64,000 bases of DNA from Panopea generosa (Eukaryota > Mollusca > Bivalvia > Adapedonta > Hiatellidae). Where the stretch lies: NCBI GenBank assembly GCA_029582155.1, contig CM055906.1:12271101-12335100 (forward strand), given 5' to 3'. The notes under the pieces are model-generated. The model was not told the DNA's origin. It saw only the letters and a list, made by a program, of their open reading frames with translations, and made no database searches. Position 1 is the stretch's first letter; every line of letters starts with the position of its first letter. This document shows, piece after piece, positions 1 to 11,902 of this stretch. Both the position numbers and the translations under genes were made by a program.

Positions 1-2914
1 ACTACTGTGTAAATTCATGCTTATCATATAGATATCACACTGAAGTATAAATGGGAAATGTATTACATTATGGTTTTGGCAGCATGTGTAACTACAGTGT
101 AAATTCATGCTTATCATATAGATATCACATTGAAGTATATATGGGAAATGTATTACAATATAGTTTTGGGAGCATGCGTAACTACTGTGTAAATTCATGC
201 TTATCATATAGATATCACACTGAAGTATAAATGGGAAATGTATTACAATATGGTTTTGGAAGCATGTGTAACTACAGTGTAAATTAATGCTTATCATATA
301 GATATCACACTGAAGTATAAATGGGAAATGTATTACAATATGGTTTTGGGAGCATGTGTAACTACTGTGTAAATTCATGCTTATCATATAGATATCACAC
401 TGAAGTATAAATGGGAAATGTATTACAACATGGTTTTGGAAGCATGTGTAACTACTGTGTAAATTCATGCTTATCATATAGATATCACACTGAAGTATAA
501 ATGGGAAATGTATTATAATATGGTTTTGGGAGCATGTGTAACTACAGTGTAAATTCATGCTTATCATATAGATATCACAATGGAGTATCAATGGGAAATG
601 TATTACATTATGGTTTTGGGAGCATGTGTAACTACAGTGTAAATTCATGCTTATCATATAGATATCACATTGAAGTATATATGGGAAATGTATTACAATA
701 TGGTTTTGGGAGCATGTGTAACTACTGTGTAAATTCATGCTGATCATATAGATATCACACTGAAGTATAAATGGGAAATGTATTACAATATGGTTTTGGG
801 AGCAAGCGTAACTACATTGTAAATTCATGCTTATCATATAGATATCACACTGAAGTATAAATGGGAAATGTATTACAATATGGTTTTGGAAGCATGCGTA
901 ACTACAGTGTAAATTAATGCTTATCATATAGATATCACACTGAAGTATAAATGGGAAATGTATTACAATATGGTTTTGGAAGCATGTGTAACTACAGTGT
1001 AAATTAATGCTTATCATATAGATATCACACTGAAGTATCAATGGGAAATGTATTACAATATGGTTTTGGTAGCATGTGTAACTACTGTGTAAATTCATGC
1101 TTATCATATAGATATCACACTGAAGTATCAATGGGAAATGTATTACAATATGGTTTTGGGAGCATGTGTAACTACAGTGTAAATTCATGCTTATCATATA
1201 GATATCACACTGAAGTATAAATGGGAAATGTATTACAATATGGTTTTGGGAGCATGTGTTACTACAGTGTAAATTCATGCTTATCATATAGATATCACAC
1301 TGAAGTATAAATGGGAAATGTATTACATTATGGTTTTGGGAGCATGTGCAACTACTGTGTAAATTCATGCTGATCATATAGATATCACATTGAAGTATAA
1401 ATGGGAAATGTATTACAATATGGTTTTGGGAGCATGTGTAACTACTGTGTAAATTCATGCTTATCATATAGATATCACACTGAAGTATAAATGGGAAATG
1501 TATTACAATATGGTTTGGGAGTATGTGTAACTACTGTGTAAATTCATGCTTATCATATAGATATCACACTGAAGTATAAATGGGAAATGTATTACAACAT
1601 GGTTTTGGAAGCATGTGTAACTACAGTGTAAATTCATGCTTATCATATAGATATCACACTGAAGTATAAATGGGAAATGTATTACAACATGGTTTTGGAA
1701 GCATGTGTAACTACTGTGTAAATTCATGCTTATCATATAGATATCACACTGAAGTATAAATGGGAAATGTATTACAATATGGTTTTGGGAGCATGTGTAA
1801 CTACAGTGTAAATTCATGCTTATCATATAGATATCACAATGAAGTACAAATGGGAAATGTATTACATTATGGTTTTGGGAGCATGTGTAACTACAGTGTA
1901 AATTCATGCTTATCATATAGATATCACATTGAAGTACATATGGGAAATGTATTACAATATAGTTTTGGGAGCATGTGTAACTACTGTGTAAATTCATGCT
2001 TATCATATAGATATCACATTGAAGTATAAATGGGAAATGTATTACAATATGGTTTTGGGAGCATGCGTAACTACAGTGTAAATTCATGCTTATCATATAG
2101 ATATCACACTGAAGTATAAATGGGAAATGTATTACAATATGGTTTTTGGAGCATGCGTAACTACAGTGTAAATTAATGCTTATCATATAGATATCACACT
2201 GAAGTATAAATGGGAAATGTATTACAATATGGTTTTGGGAGCATGCGTAACTACAGTGTAAATTCATGCTTATCATATAGATATCACACTGAAGTATAAA
2301 TGGGAAATGTATTACAATATGGTTTTGGGAGCATGCGTAACTACTGTGTAAATTCATGCTTATCATATAGATATCACACTGAAGTATAAATGGGAAATGT
2401 ATTACAATATGATTTTGGGAGCATGTGTAACTACAGTGTAAATTCATGCTTATCATATAGATATCACACTGAAGTATAAATGGGAAATGTATTACAATAT
2501 GGTTTTGGGAGCATGTGTAACTACAGTGTTAATTCATGCTTATCATATAGATATCACACTGAAGTATAAATGGGAAATGTATTACATTATGGTTTTGGGA
2601 GCATGTGCAACTACTGTGTAAATTCATGCTTATCATATAGATATCACATTGAAGTATATATGGGAAATGTATTACAATATAGTTTTGGGAGCATGTGTAA
2701 CTACTGTGTAAATTCATGCTTATCATATAGATATCACACTGAAGTATAAATGGGAAATGTATTACATTATGGTTTTGGGAGCATGTGCAACTACTGTGTA
2801 AATTCATGCTTATCATATAGATATCACACTGAAGTATAAATGGAAAATGTATAACAATATGGTTCGGGAGCATGTGTAACTACTGTGTAAATTCATGCTG
2901 ATCATATAGATATC
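1..2914. repeat. 90-bp satellite array, about 32 copies
   Basis: A 90-bp unit (for example starting actactgtgtaaattcatgc) repeats head to tail from the left edge, so the array probably continues outside the window. Copies differ by a few substitutions; single-base slips occur near 1515 and 2865. Because 90 is divisible by three, both strands carry repeated 30-residue pseudo-peptides and frames up to 317 codons. I see no start context or domain suggesting translation. A run of linked variants (attacattat, then gaagta-ta/ca-tatggg, then tatagtttt) recurs near 61, 601, 1861 and 2581, which suggests blocks of several monomers were copied together. The array stops at gatatc (2914), where the retroelement begins. 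Confidence 0.97.
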
Positions 2915-4090
2915 TGTAACAGGCATAACATTACTGTTAAAATTTTATTGCTGTTATCAAATAATAAAAATAATAAAATAAACAAAAATAATAAATTTCA
3001 ATTAAAAAGGTAAACTTTATTAAGTTTGTTGTAAAATGGTATATTTGTCTGATGTTTGTAGAGCTTTCTTAGCTGAGAATTTTGTTAATATGCAGTTTAT
3101 ACAAGCTTGATTAGAGTAATCATTATACAAGCCATATTGTAAAAGGAAACCCTTGAGGTGTTAATAACAACCATATTTTGAGTTAATAGGTCTAAGAAGG
3201 TATTTTACTTTTCATTTCATTGTCATATCATAACTTGTATGTGAATTATATTTATGATTTTGTTGTGTATTGTGTCTTGGCCATATTTATTTAAAAACTT
3301 AGTAAATGGCCAAAGGCAAATGTTTGCCGAAATTGCCAACAAAATTTGAATTTTAATATTAAAAAGAGGAAGAAAAAATTAAGGAATTAAAGATTGTACA
3401 TAGGAGTTGAGCTTTTAAGTTTAGTGATTAATAATAGTTGGCAAATCTGAGACTTGTATTAGTCGGTGGACTAGAATTAGTTAAGTTATTTAGATATCAG
3501 AAAGAACATAAGTTTTACTTCTGAGAACTTTGGTTAACCATAATTTGAGAACTATCTATGTGTGTTTTTTTATAAATGGGTTGATATTATATTTTTAAAT
3601 GATTGAAACTGGAGACTTCTAAGTCATGTATAATATCCTGATACAAGCGTTAAATTAAGTTCATGACATACTGAACTGACCCCGTGTCACAGAAGGGACC
3701 TTTTATTAGTGATCTGTGACCTAGAACTCTATCAAGCTAATTCCCCAAATGATGCTGAAACCTAGCTCACAGTGATCTAGTGGTGAAAATTCCAGAGACA
3801 ACTATAATCTCGGTCGGTGACAGAAAGGTGGAGAATAACCGTGTACCCAAATTGACGATGTCAGAAGACCAGAAATAGGATGTGCATGAAACATCTTTAG
3901 GCAGTCACAGACAATCACAGGACCAACCCAATAGCAGCTAGAAGTTAGAAACAACAATGATCCAGGTGGTGAGTGAAAACTTTGTGCAACTGCTTTCCTG
4001 TTGACTTGTTTACATGTGACCAAACAAACAAATATATATTCTTTCATACTAAAGTTTACTTTATAGGATTTACTGTGAAATTTAATAAGT
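2915..4090 (+). other. 5' non-coding region of the gypsy element (candidate LTR plus leader)
   Basis: About 1.2 kb of AT-rich sequence between the satellite and the protease frame. It begins with TG as LTRs do and has no long plus-strand frame, so any gag is missing or unrecognisable. I could not identify a primer-binding site with confidence. A minus-strand open stretch at 3802-4047 has no recognisable domain and is taken as chance. Confidence 0.4.
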
Positions 4091-4813
4091 TTGGAAATGG
4101 CTATAAGACATTTTAGAAAGGAAAATTGGTGCTGCAGTCAAAAAAGGTGTTCTGCACTGTCTACTTTCATACGAAATCATTCAAAAATTAAGTTTTCTTC
4201 AAAACTAGAAAGGAATATGGTAAATGTTCAAATTCAGAGTAAAACAGTTAGTTGTTTAGTTGATAGTGGTGCGTCTATAAGCTGTGTTAGTATACAAATG
4301 GCACCAAAAGCTAAGTTAACTCACAACAATATTGGTAATAAAGTAGGAGTATGTGGAGAAATTCACCCTGTTCAAGGTAAAACTATTCTAGATCTAAAAA
4401 TAGGCGGAATAAATATAGGACACAAATTTAGAGTCTTTGAGACTTTGCATGCTAAAATGATACTAGGTTTAGATTTTCTACGGAGTCATCAAGTTCAAAC
4501 TGATTTTGGAAACATGACCCTTACCATTCCAAATCCAGATCAATACAAAAATCACAAAGGGGGAAACACAGCAAGCATCTGTAGTGTTACAGTGGAAACT
4601 TTTCCTGATCCGAATATGCCAACTACGCTTGCATCATCGACAACAGACACAATTGTTCCACCTCACAGAGAAATGATAATTCCAGTAATAATTCCAAAAT
4701 TTTCAAATGGATCAACAGTCATTTTAGAACCAGTGCTAAATCTTTTAAAGACTTATTTTTGGCTGGAGGAAAAAAAAATTCTACCATTAAAAACAATAAA
4801 GGCTATTATTTAG
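4091..4813 (+). pseudogene. Retrotransposon aspartic protease segment of pol
   Basis: The frame carries the aspartyl protease active site LVDSGAS at about residue 56 and the downstream flap-side motif MILGLDFL at about residue 123, as in gypsy-type retropepsins. These enzymes mature the Gag-Pol polyprotein inside virus-like particles. Some 80 extra residues follow before the frame runs out at 4811-4813. An A-rich tract near 4770 looks like the point of a frameshift, because matching protein-like sequence continues in another frame. The first methionine is a convenience: the real frame would have come from upstream Gag-Pol sequence that is not visible. Confidence 0.8.
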
Positions 4814-4843
4814 TAATAAATCCAACAAGTTTACCAGTATTCA

Positions 4844-5685
4844 TTGAAGATAGCAAAGGTACAACAGATTAGTGTCTCAGAAATTTACAGCATATCGTCA
4901 ACATCAGAACATGTAAACAATTTTTCAACGAACAACAGTGAAAATGGAACAACTCAAAAATTAAAGAACATAGTGCTAGATTTAGAGATTAATCTGGAGG
5001 ATTCAGACTTAAGTGAAACTCAAAAAGGGAGACTATACAATTTTCTAGGTAGGAACAGAGATATTTTTGCAAAGAACTTATCAGAACTGGGAGAGACACA
5101 TTTACATAAGCATACTATACACACAAAACACGGAAATCCAATAAGTTCGAGACCATACAGACAGTCACCACAAATGAGAAAGGAACTGGACAAAGTGCTA
5201 GATGAGATGTTAGAAAATAACATTGTAGAGGAATCAACATCACCATATCACAGTCCAGTAGTGCTAGTCAAGAAGAAGGGAGGCAAAGAATACAGATTTT
5301 GTGTAGAATATCGAAATTTAAACAAACAAACAGAGCAAAAGACATTCCCAATTCCATAACTTTCTGAAGTATTTGATACTATTGCAGATTCAAACTCAGA
5401 AATTTTCTCAAGTGTTGACCTACGATCCGGATTTTGGCAAATACCACTATATCCAGCTACAAAACACAAAAGTGCTTTTATCTGTCACAGAGGAGTCTAT
5501 CAATTTAACCGACTAGCATTTGGTTTGACTAACAGTCCTATGACGTTTTAAAGTTTGATGGCAAAAGTGTTGGAAAATCTCAACTTCAAAATAGCACTGG
5601 TATACATAGATGATGTCCTCATCTTCTCTAAAGACTTCGACCAGCATTTACAACATTTAGACCAAGTTTTTCCAGTCTTCGCAGT
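4844..5685 (+). pseudogene. Reverse transcriptase segment of pol, broken by stops
   Basis: The first part (to 5359) has the N-terminal gypsy RT signature: a pre-RT linker, then SPYHSPVVLVKKKGG and YRNLNKQT. An in-frame TAA at 5357-5359 interrupts it; the same frame continues with SSVDLRSGFWQIPL and FGLTNSP, meets a second TAA near 5548, then shows the catalytic YIDDVLIFSKDF box near 5608. RT copies the element RNA into DNA. The catalytic aspartates are present, but two nonsense mutations and a further frame break near 5685 mean no complete enzyme can be made. Domain identification is firm; the exact count of lesions is a reading by eye. Confidence 0.88.
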
Positions 5686-6624
5686 GTGAATCTTAAACTA
5701 CACCCATCAAAATGTTCATTCGCAAAGAAATCAGTCAAATATCTTGGACATGTTATATCAAAAGATGGAATTCAAGTGGATCTAGAAAATACAGACAAAA
5801 TCAAGAATTTCCTAGTACCAAAATCAGCAAAACATGTAAAATGTTTCCCTGGAATGGCAAATTTTTATCGACAAGTCATTAAATCATATGTACAACTAGT
5901 TACACCACTCACAGCACTTCTTCGCAAGGATCAAAAATTCATTTGGACAGCAGAATGTCAATATGCTTTCAACACTCTAAAAGAAAAACTTTCATCGACA
6001 CCAATACAATCATTTCCAAAATTTGATCTGCCATTTATCCTGACAACAGGTGCATCTGACCTCTCCATTGGATTTATTCTGAGCCAAATTCAAGATGGGA
6101 AAGAGCATGCAATTGCATATGGAGGACGTTCCATGAGAGGATCAGAATTAAAATGGCATATCACAGAGAAGGAAGCATTAGCATTAGTGGAAGGGATACA
6201 ACATTTCAAACAATATTTGTCAAATCAACAATTCACAGTGTACACAGACAATGTATCTGTCAAATATCTTCAAAAGACTAAAGACTGTCAAGGAAGGCTA
6301 GGAAGATGGAGTCTGTTATTACAGGGATACAACTTTCAAATATTACACAAATCAGGAAAACATATTCCAGCAGACTGTCTATCTCGGATCATGCATGAAA
6401 ACAAAGAACCTGAACATTCAACTCAACTCGACGACTATGTGTACAACGTAAGCTCAACTAAAGTCCCAAAAGAGTATACTGAGGTGACAATTATTTATGA
6501 AGGTGAATCAGAGGATGCTGTCATAGCAAATCTGCAACAACAAGATACTGATGTACCTATGTCAGATTTGAAACGACTTCAACAAAGATGTCTTGATTTT
6601 GCCAACGTATTCAAATACAAATAG
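5686..6624 (+). pseudogene. RT thumb / connection and RNase H segment of pol
   Basis: A 312-codon open stretch. Residues ~14-40 carry the thumb motif KYLGHVISKDGI. The RNase H-like domain follows (about residues 105-225) with LTTGASD at the first catalytic position (the usual DAS aspartate appears as GAS), EKEALALV for the glutamate and YTDN for the next aspartate, then the tail motif ADCLSR. RNase H removes the RNA strand of the hybrid during reverse transcription. The change at the first catalytic aspartate suggests loss of activity, which fits the rest of the element. The frame starts inside the domain, so the initial methionine is not a true start. Confidence 0.85.
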
Positions 6625-6719
6625 AATGGTGTGTTGCTTGTGGATCCAATAGTTGCTAGGAGTCACTGCTGAGGCCTACAATTATGAAATAGAATATGGA
6701 GTTCTACAACACTTCTGGG

Positions 6720-7642
6720 TGGGTTCCGTGGGTTCTGCGAGATGTTCTGTGGTCATACCATGACTGCATAGCACGTGGAGGTCACCAAGGATTTGAAAGG
6801 ACATATGCTGCCCTTTGCAACAAATACTTTTGATCTTTGATGCATCAAGACATCAAGGAATATATCAGAACATGTGAAGTGTGTCAGCAATAAAAATGCA
6901 ACATCCATGCCAGACCCCCACCTCTACATCCATTGCCAGTAGATGATGTACTCTGTAAGTGGCACATCAACATTTTGAGTGGCCTGCCGACAACAAAAGA
7001 AAAGTACAAACATGACCTTCTGGTCACTGACAGCTACTCAACATGGTGTGAGGCATTTCCATTACGTATCCAAGAAGCGACAGAAATAGCAGCAGTACTA
7101 TATAGGGAAATTGTTTCAAGATTTGGAACACCTAGGATACTTATTAGTGACAGAGGTAAAAACTTCACATCAAATCTGATTAAAGCTTTACCCGAACAGT
7201 TTCAAATCACACGCCATTTAACCAGTTCATACCATCCACAAACAAATGGGGCAGTTGAAAGAATGAATTCAGTGATGTTACAAGCACTTAGAGCTTACAT
7301 CAAAAACCAGCTGATTGGCCTGAAATTCTTCCAGGAATTATGATGGCATACAGAGCTACACCTGCAACTCAGTCAACAGATTACTCTCCATTTTTCATGC
7401 TATTTGGAAGAGAAATGAGATTGCCAATAGATACTGCTCTGATACCAAAGGATCATCTAGCTCAAAGTCACAAAATCTTCTTGAGCAGAATTTTAAATAA
7501 CCTAAATATCACCAGGAAGTTAGCGGCCCAAAATATTGAGGATCTAAGCAGAAGTATAAAAGACAGTATGACAGGTCAACACGACAACCAGTTTTTTATC
7601 CAGCTCAACGCGTATGGCTGTACTGCACTAAAGTACCAATAG
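6720..7642 (+). pseudogene. Integrase segment of pol (HHCC zinc domain and DDE core)
   Basis: A zinc-binding HHCC arrangement is readable at about 6760-6890 (H in GGHQGF, then CEVCQQ), split by stops near 6830 and 6891. The catalytic core runs in the frame starting 6933: LLVTDSYS for the first aspartate, ISDRGKNF for the second, and SSYHPQTNGAVERMN with the catalytic glutamate. The frame breaks at about 7340 and continues in another register with MMAYRATP and FMLFGREMRLP, typical of the core's C-terminal side. Integrase joins the cDNA to the chromosome. The DDE residues are present but the protein is split by stops and at least one frameshift. Confidence 0.87.
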
Positions 7643-8049
7643 GCCGAGCCCCAAAACTTCGCAGAAAATGGGTAGGACAACATACATTTACACAAATAGA
7701 TCCCCATCATACATTCAAGCTAGGTAATTGCAAAACGAACAAAGAAGTAAAATCATTGGTTAATACAACAAGATTGAAACCATACTTAGATCCTGAAAAT
7801 AGACTAACCAACATACTTGAAGGCTTGCAAAACAAAGATGATCAATTAGATCCTGAGCAACTGCCTAATGTAAATCCAGAAGTTGATCAGCAATATCAAC
7901 AACAACAACCCATTCAACATCATCAACAAGATCAAAATGACCCTCAACAAATCAGCCAAATCAACAACAACATAAGAAGCAGAATCAGCAACAACAAAGA
8001 CAGCAGAACCAACATCATAACAAGCAACTTCAACAAAACAACAGAATAA
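7643..8049 (+). pseudogene. Integrase C-terminal segment and glutamine-rich linker
   Basis: Just after a stop at 7640-7642 a different frame reads KLRRKWVGQHTFTQI and then NTTRLKPYLDP, resembling the GPY/F-type C-terminal module of gypsy integrases (W, then a hydrophobic block, then a conserved RLKPY.DP). The sequence then becomes CAA/CAG-rich (about 7880-8230), giving poly-glutamine, poly-asparagine or poly-threonine depending on the frame. Such linkers are low complexity and tolerate drift. The assignment rests on position and on the RLKPYLDP motif. Confidence 0.65.
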
Positions 8050-8462
8050 ACAACATAGACAGCATAATTATCAACAGCAAAATCAACAACATAAACAGCA
8101 GCAGCAGCATCAACAACATAAGTAGCAGCATCATCTACAACAACACCAGCAACAATCACATAATAAGCAACAAAGTTATCAACATAAACATCACCAACAA
8201 AACAAACAGACTAGAAACCAGCCAGCTACAACAGAGGACATATCAGGTAACAAGAAAATATCCATTTCAAAAAAATACCATACCATCATGTCAAGACTGT
8301 TATCGTGGAAAGTGCATACCTTTCAGTTTAGAAGAAATTGATGCAGTTATATCATCAGCACGAGGAAATGGAACTCTATATTACAAAGTAAAATTTGTAG
8401 ACAACAACAAATACAAAACAGACTGGTATTTCCCTTGCAAGATACCATTTCAACTTATCTGA
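8050..8462 (+). pseudogene. Glutamine/asparagine-rich stretch with a chromo-like 3' module
   Basis: An open plus-strand frame ends at TGA 8460-8462. Its last ~80 codons contain a small cysteine cluster (CQDCYRGKC) and then GNGTLYYKVKF and DWYFPCKIP, which resemble the beta-strand core of a chromo-like domain (YxVKF...W). Chromodomains at the end of gypsy integrases can steer insertion to particular chromatin. The upstream part is CAA-rich and low complexity. It lies where a chromodomain would be expected, after the integrase C-terminus. The fold assignment is inference from a few aligned positions. Confidence 0.45.
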
Positions 8463-8483
8463 GAGTTTCATTCAACCAGAACC

Positions 8484-9090
8484 ATGGCAGGAAGGAAAAG
8501 GAAAGTACCACTTCGAGAAAGGCAACATTAATTCTTTGAGAAAACAAATGTGAATACAGTTAAAATAGCAATACAAACTAGTGACTCTGCTGTGCAGACA
8601 TATTCCATACAAATGAAGGAAACATCAAAACAAACACATGAGTCTGCTGTGCAGGAAACATCAATTCAACTGAATAAAACAGCAAAACAAATGATCAAGC
8701 CTGATATACGGACAAATACGTTTCAGCTGAATGCATCAGTAATACAATTAACACCAACCCTGGAGTTTAAGAATACAGACTCTACATATCCAACAGTACT
8801 GTTGTACCAAATCTACAATCCTATATTCATACAGATATAAAGCTTCTTGGAATGAAAATTATTCAACAAACACCATATTTCCTAGTATAAACAGGACAAA
8901 CTACACCAAAACTTAAGTCTTTAAAAGAAGCCGGAATTCTTGCTATAAATTTTATCACCAATCAAAGTTACAAAGGTGAAAAGTTTTATTTCCCACAAAG
9001 AACTAAGAAGGAAGAAACATTTACACCCATTGCACAAAGAACAAACGACAAATTTCAGACTAAGAATTATGGCGGTGATACCCTTCCATA
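8484..9090 (+). pseudogene. Additional 3' coding block of the gypsy element, function unknown
   Basis: Starting at an ATG in good context (accATGG, 8484) the frame begins with a basic MAGRKRKVPLRERQH, meets a TAA, and continues open to 8840. It contains an imperfect internal repeat (SAVQT.SIQ at about 8587 and SAVQETSIQ at about 8644). After another stop the reading continues to the satellite junction with protein-like sequence (LKEAGILAINF, KFYFPQRTKK). The basic start would suit a nucleic-acid-binding or nuclear protein, but I recognise no family. It may be an accessory ORF or a continuation of the preceding block; the cut at 9090 is where the satellite resumes. Confidence 0.45.
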
Positions 9091-9297
9091 CATATGTAAC
9101 TACTGTGTAAATTCATGCTTATCATATAGATTTCACACTGGAGTATAAATGGGAAATGTATTACAATATGGTTTTGGGAGTATGTGTAACTACTGTGTAA
9201 ATTCATGCTTATCATATAGATATCACACTGAAGTATAAATGGGAAATGTATTGCAATATGGTTTGGGAGTATGTGTAACTACTGTTTAAATTCATGC
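9091..9297. repeat. 90-bp satellite, second patch of about 2.3 copies
   Basis: The same 90-bp unit as at 1-2914 resumes at unit position ~83 (catatgtaactactg) and ends after attcatgc at 9297. It shows that the gypsy element lies within former satellite. Its right end does not continue beyond the DNA transposon that starts at 9310. Confidence 0.95.
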
Positions 9298-9309
9298 AGC
9301 TGTTAGTTA

Positions 9310-9336
9310 CAGACCCTAAACCGCTCAAGTACCCCA
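9310..9336 (+). repeat. Left terminal inverted repeat of the 3.8-kb transposon
   Basis: Twenty-seven bases identical, as reverse complement, to 13110-13136. The outer six bases are cagacc. A TA lies immediately outside at 9308-9309. Confidence 0.9.
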
Positions 9337-10499
9337 TAATTGCACTCCCTTTGCACTCAGTTTGCACTCCGTTCGCGCTCCGTTTGCGTGCACTCGATTC
9401 AACGCGGTTAATTTAATGCACTCACAAACGCAAGTATTCGCTCATGAGCGCTGTATAGCTGAGTGCTCTATTTAATACTCCTCTTAGCGTTCGCTTTGTT
9501 CAGCGTTCACTCAACGTTCAGTTCGCTCAGTTCGTTTATCGGCCCATAACCAATCGCAACATCTCAACTCTTTAAAATGATTCTATAACTTATTGACTTT
9601 TTAATTTAATCTGTTCCAATGGAGCAATTAAATGTATCCATGGGATTTAGTCAAGGTAAATTAATTCATAATCCGATTGTTTGTCTACATATTTTGTCAC
9701 CTGCTGGGCGAAAGGTTGAACAAGTATCGATAGTAGGCATGTTTAACGGAAGTGTCTATGTTTTGATATGTGATCAGTGGTCTGGATGATCAAAGAATAT
9801 CGCACGTTATACCGGCTTCTGTTATCCAGACCGACATGTGTTTGCGTCAGTATCTTCTTTGATACACCGTAAGCCGTTTGTTACAGGAAAGCAATAAAGT
9901 TTGTCCACAAAAATTACATATACATCATCAACATAAACTAAATATATTGTTATTAATAATTAAATTTAATTAATAATTCCATATTGTTGATACCTCATTG
10001 GCCTTATGATAATCCATAAATCTGCTCAGTGTAAGCAGTGACTTAACAACATGTGGATATATCACTGGTTTTGTTAATGTTCAAACTAAAATAAGCTTTA
10101 TAATCAATAATATGCACTGCATCGGTGATGAAAAATTTATTATAATCCGTGCGATGCAATTCGACATTATAATAAATGGTTTTTAAAAAATAATAATCCA
10201 GTAGCGTTTTTCTCGATTTGGGTCCAAATGTGGCTTCACTAAAACTTAAAAAAAATATTCCGATATTTTAAGTTTTTATAATTATTTTCGTTATCATTAT
10301 GTATATAAATATACTTGCTACGAACTTTTTTCCGTGAGTTTCTCAAATTATTCTTTCACTGATAGTATGCTTTATGTTAATATATTATTTAAAATTACAA
10401 ACTATATTAAACTTGTTTGAAACTACACCCACTGTGCTATACCACTAATTATATGACACGCAGCAACACACCCGTGGTGTTAATTACGTTATGCCACAT

Positions 10500-11690
10500 G
10501 CCAGTGAGAGCCGTGTCAATTAAGTTATATGCTAAAGTGGTGACTTATCTGTCTATTGACCACGGAAGATATGTTTTGATATCATTTTGATTGTAATTCG
10601 TGCCAGATGGATGAATCTTAATTGAGCCAACATTATGTGATTGAAAAGAAAAGATAAAAAAGAAAAACTGCCAGCCAATTAACAACAAATAAAAAATAAT
10701 TTAAGATATTGGTTATTCGAAGTTTCAGAACGCTTTAGTATGTAAATATCATGATGTTAATATCATTAAATTAACGAACCGAAAACCCCACGCCATTTCT
10801 GTGTGAATGGTAGAGAGTAAGACATACACGTATTAAGGGATGTGTATTCAAGGCTGTCATTTGACCACAGCTGCCATAGCGATTTCGTATAAAAAACAGA
10901 TCAGAATTGTTAATTTATAAAATAAAACAATCCTACAATGTTAAAACTAATAAAAATTAAAGACATGTCTCTTAATAATTCCTTGTAAAATTGTAGTATT
11001 TTATTTGTATTATTTTTTATTATTTGTTTTATTTTTTTAAATATTATTATCATTGGAACTATTATTATAATATACATATTGACTTTTTGATTTGTCACAG
11101 CTTTTATATTGGATACGTGCGTACGTGTATCTGGTCAGTCGTTCACAATTAATATAACAATTTAATTATTATAATGAAGGCAGAGTTGCATGGCAATCAT
11201 CAAAACAGATACCAATGGTGAGAACCACATGTGTGTCAATAAATAGTTAATTGGTGATTTATCGGTCCATTGATCACGAAGAACCCTGCCGGTGTGTAAA
11301 TTTCATTTCGATTATAATTTGTGCCAGATGAATGAATCTTTTTTAAACCCGCGGCATGTGATTGGATAAGAAATATATGGTCAAAATCAATACTAAAATA
11401 TGCAGATTTTTTTATAATATTATCATTATCATCATTATTATTTATATCTATTATAATATATATATTTTTTATTATTTATTACTATCATTACTAAATATTA
11501 TTGTTATTATTGCTATATTACTTTATTATTATATTATTATTATCTGAGTATTTTTTCTTCTTTATTATTATTATTATTCTTCTTCTTATTATTGTTGTCA
11601 TTTCTTACTTGTTGCCCCTTTCACAGCTTTTACAGTGGCTTAATTGTTACGTGCTTACGTGCACGTGATCAGGAGTATCGATTTTATAGG
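10500..11690. repeat. Internal diverged tandem duplication in the 3.8-kb transposon
   Basis: Sequence around 10520-10640 (gtgtcaattaa, tctattgaccacg, gtgccagatggatgaatctt) reappears around 11237-11342 (gtgtcaataaa, tccattgatcacg, gtgccagatgaatgaatctt). A second matching pair is tcacagcttttatattgg with acgtgcgtacgtgta (about 11095-11130) and tcacagcttttacagtgg with acgtgcttacgtgca (about 11623-11662). So a block of roughly 550-700 bp is duplicated, with length differences from TAT-rich microsatellite between. Confidence 0.7.
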
Positions 11691-11902
11691 AAAGCGGGAA
11701 AACAATAAATTTACTATTTCATAGGCAGTGAATACACGTTCTTTTTTGTTTATTTAAACCTTCCTCATGATCAAAAGCTGTTCTTTAGTCAATATAAAAC
11801 CACAACCTCAAAAAGGTCACCTAGAAATTTACGTTTGCTAGTTTTTATTTCCTGTGTCTAATGTGTTATTTCGGTCTGTCGTGGTAATTTGGCATACATA
11901 CA

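Larger units (their letters stand above)
2915..9090 (+). mobile_element. Decayed Ty3/gypsy-type LTR retrotransposon inserted in the 90-bp satellite
   Basis: In order on the plus strand: aspartic protease (LVDSGAS), reverse transcriptase (YIDD), RNase H, integrase (HHCC then D,D,E), then a glutamine-rich and chromo-like tail. This domain order (integrase last) is that of Ty3/gypsy elements. The same 90-bp satellite flanks both sides (1-2914 and 9091-9297), consistent with insertion into the array. Multiple stops and frameshifts break pol, no gag was recognised, and no second LTR was found at the 3' side, so this copy is dead and incomplete. The left end starts TGTAAC, compatible with an LTR start (TG), but the LTR length cannot be set without a partner. 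Confidence 0.9.

Noticed and set aside
1503-2456. 317-codon minus-strand frame of 30-residue repeats
   Set aside because: Product of the 90-bp satellite period, which is divisible by three.
1-2914. CRISPR-like array
   Set aside because: The whole 90-bp unit repeats with no unique spacers, and the surrounding DNA is eukaryotic.
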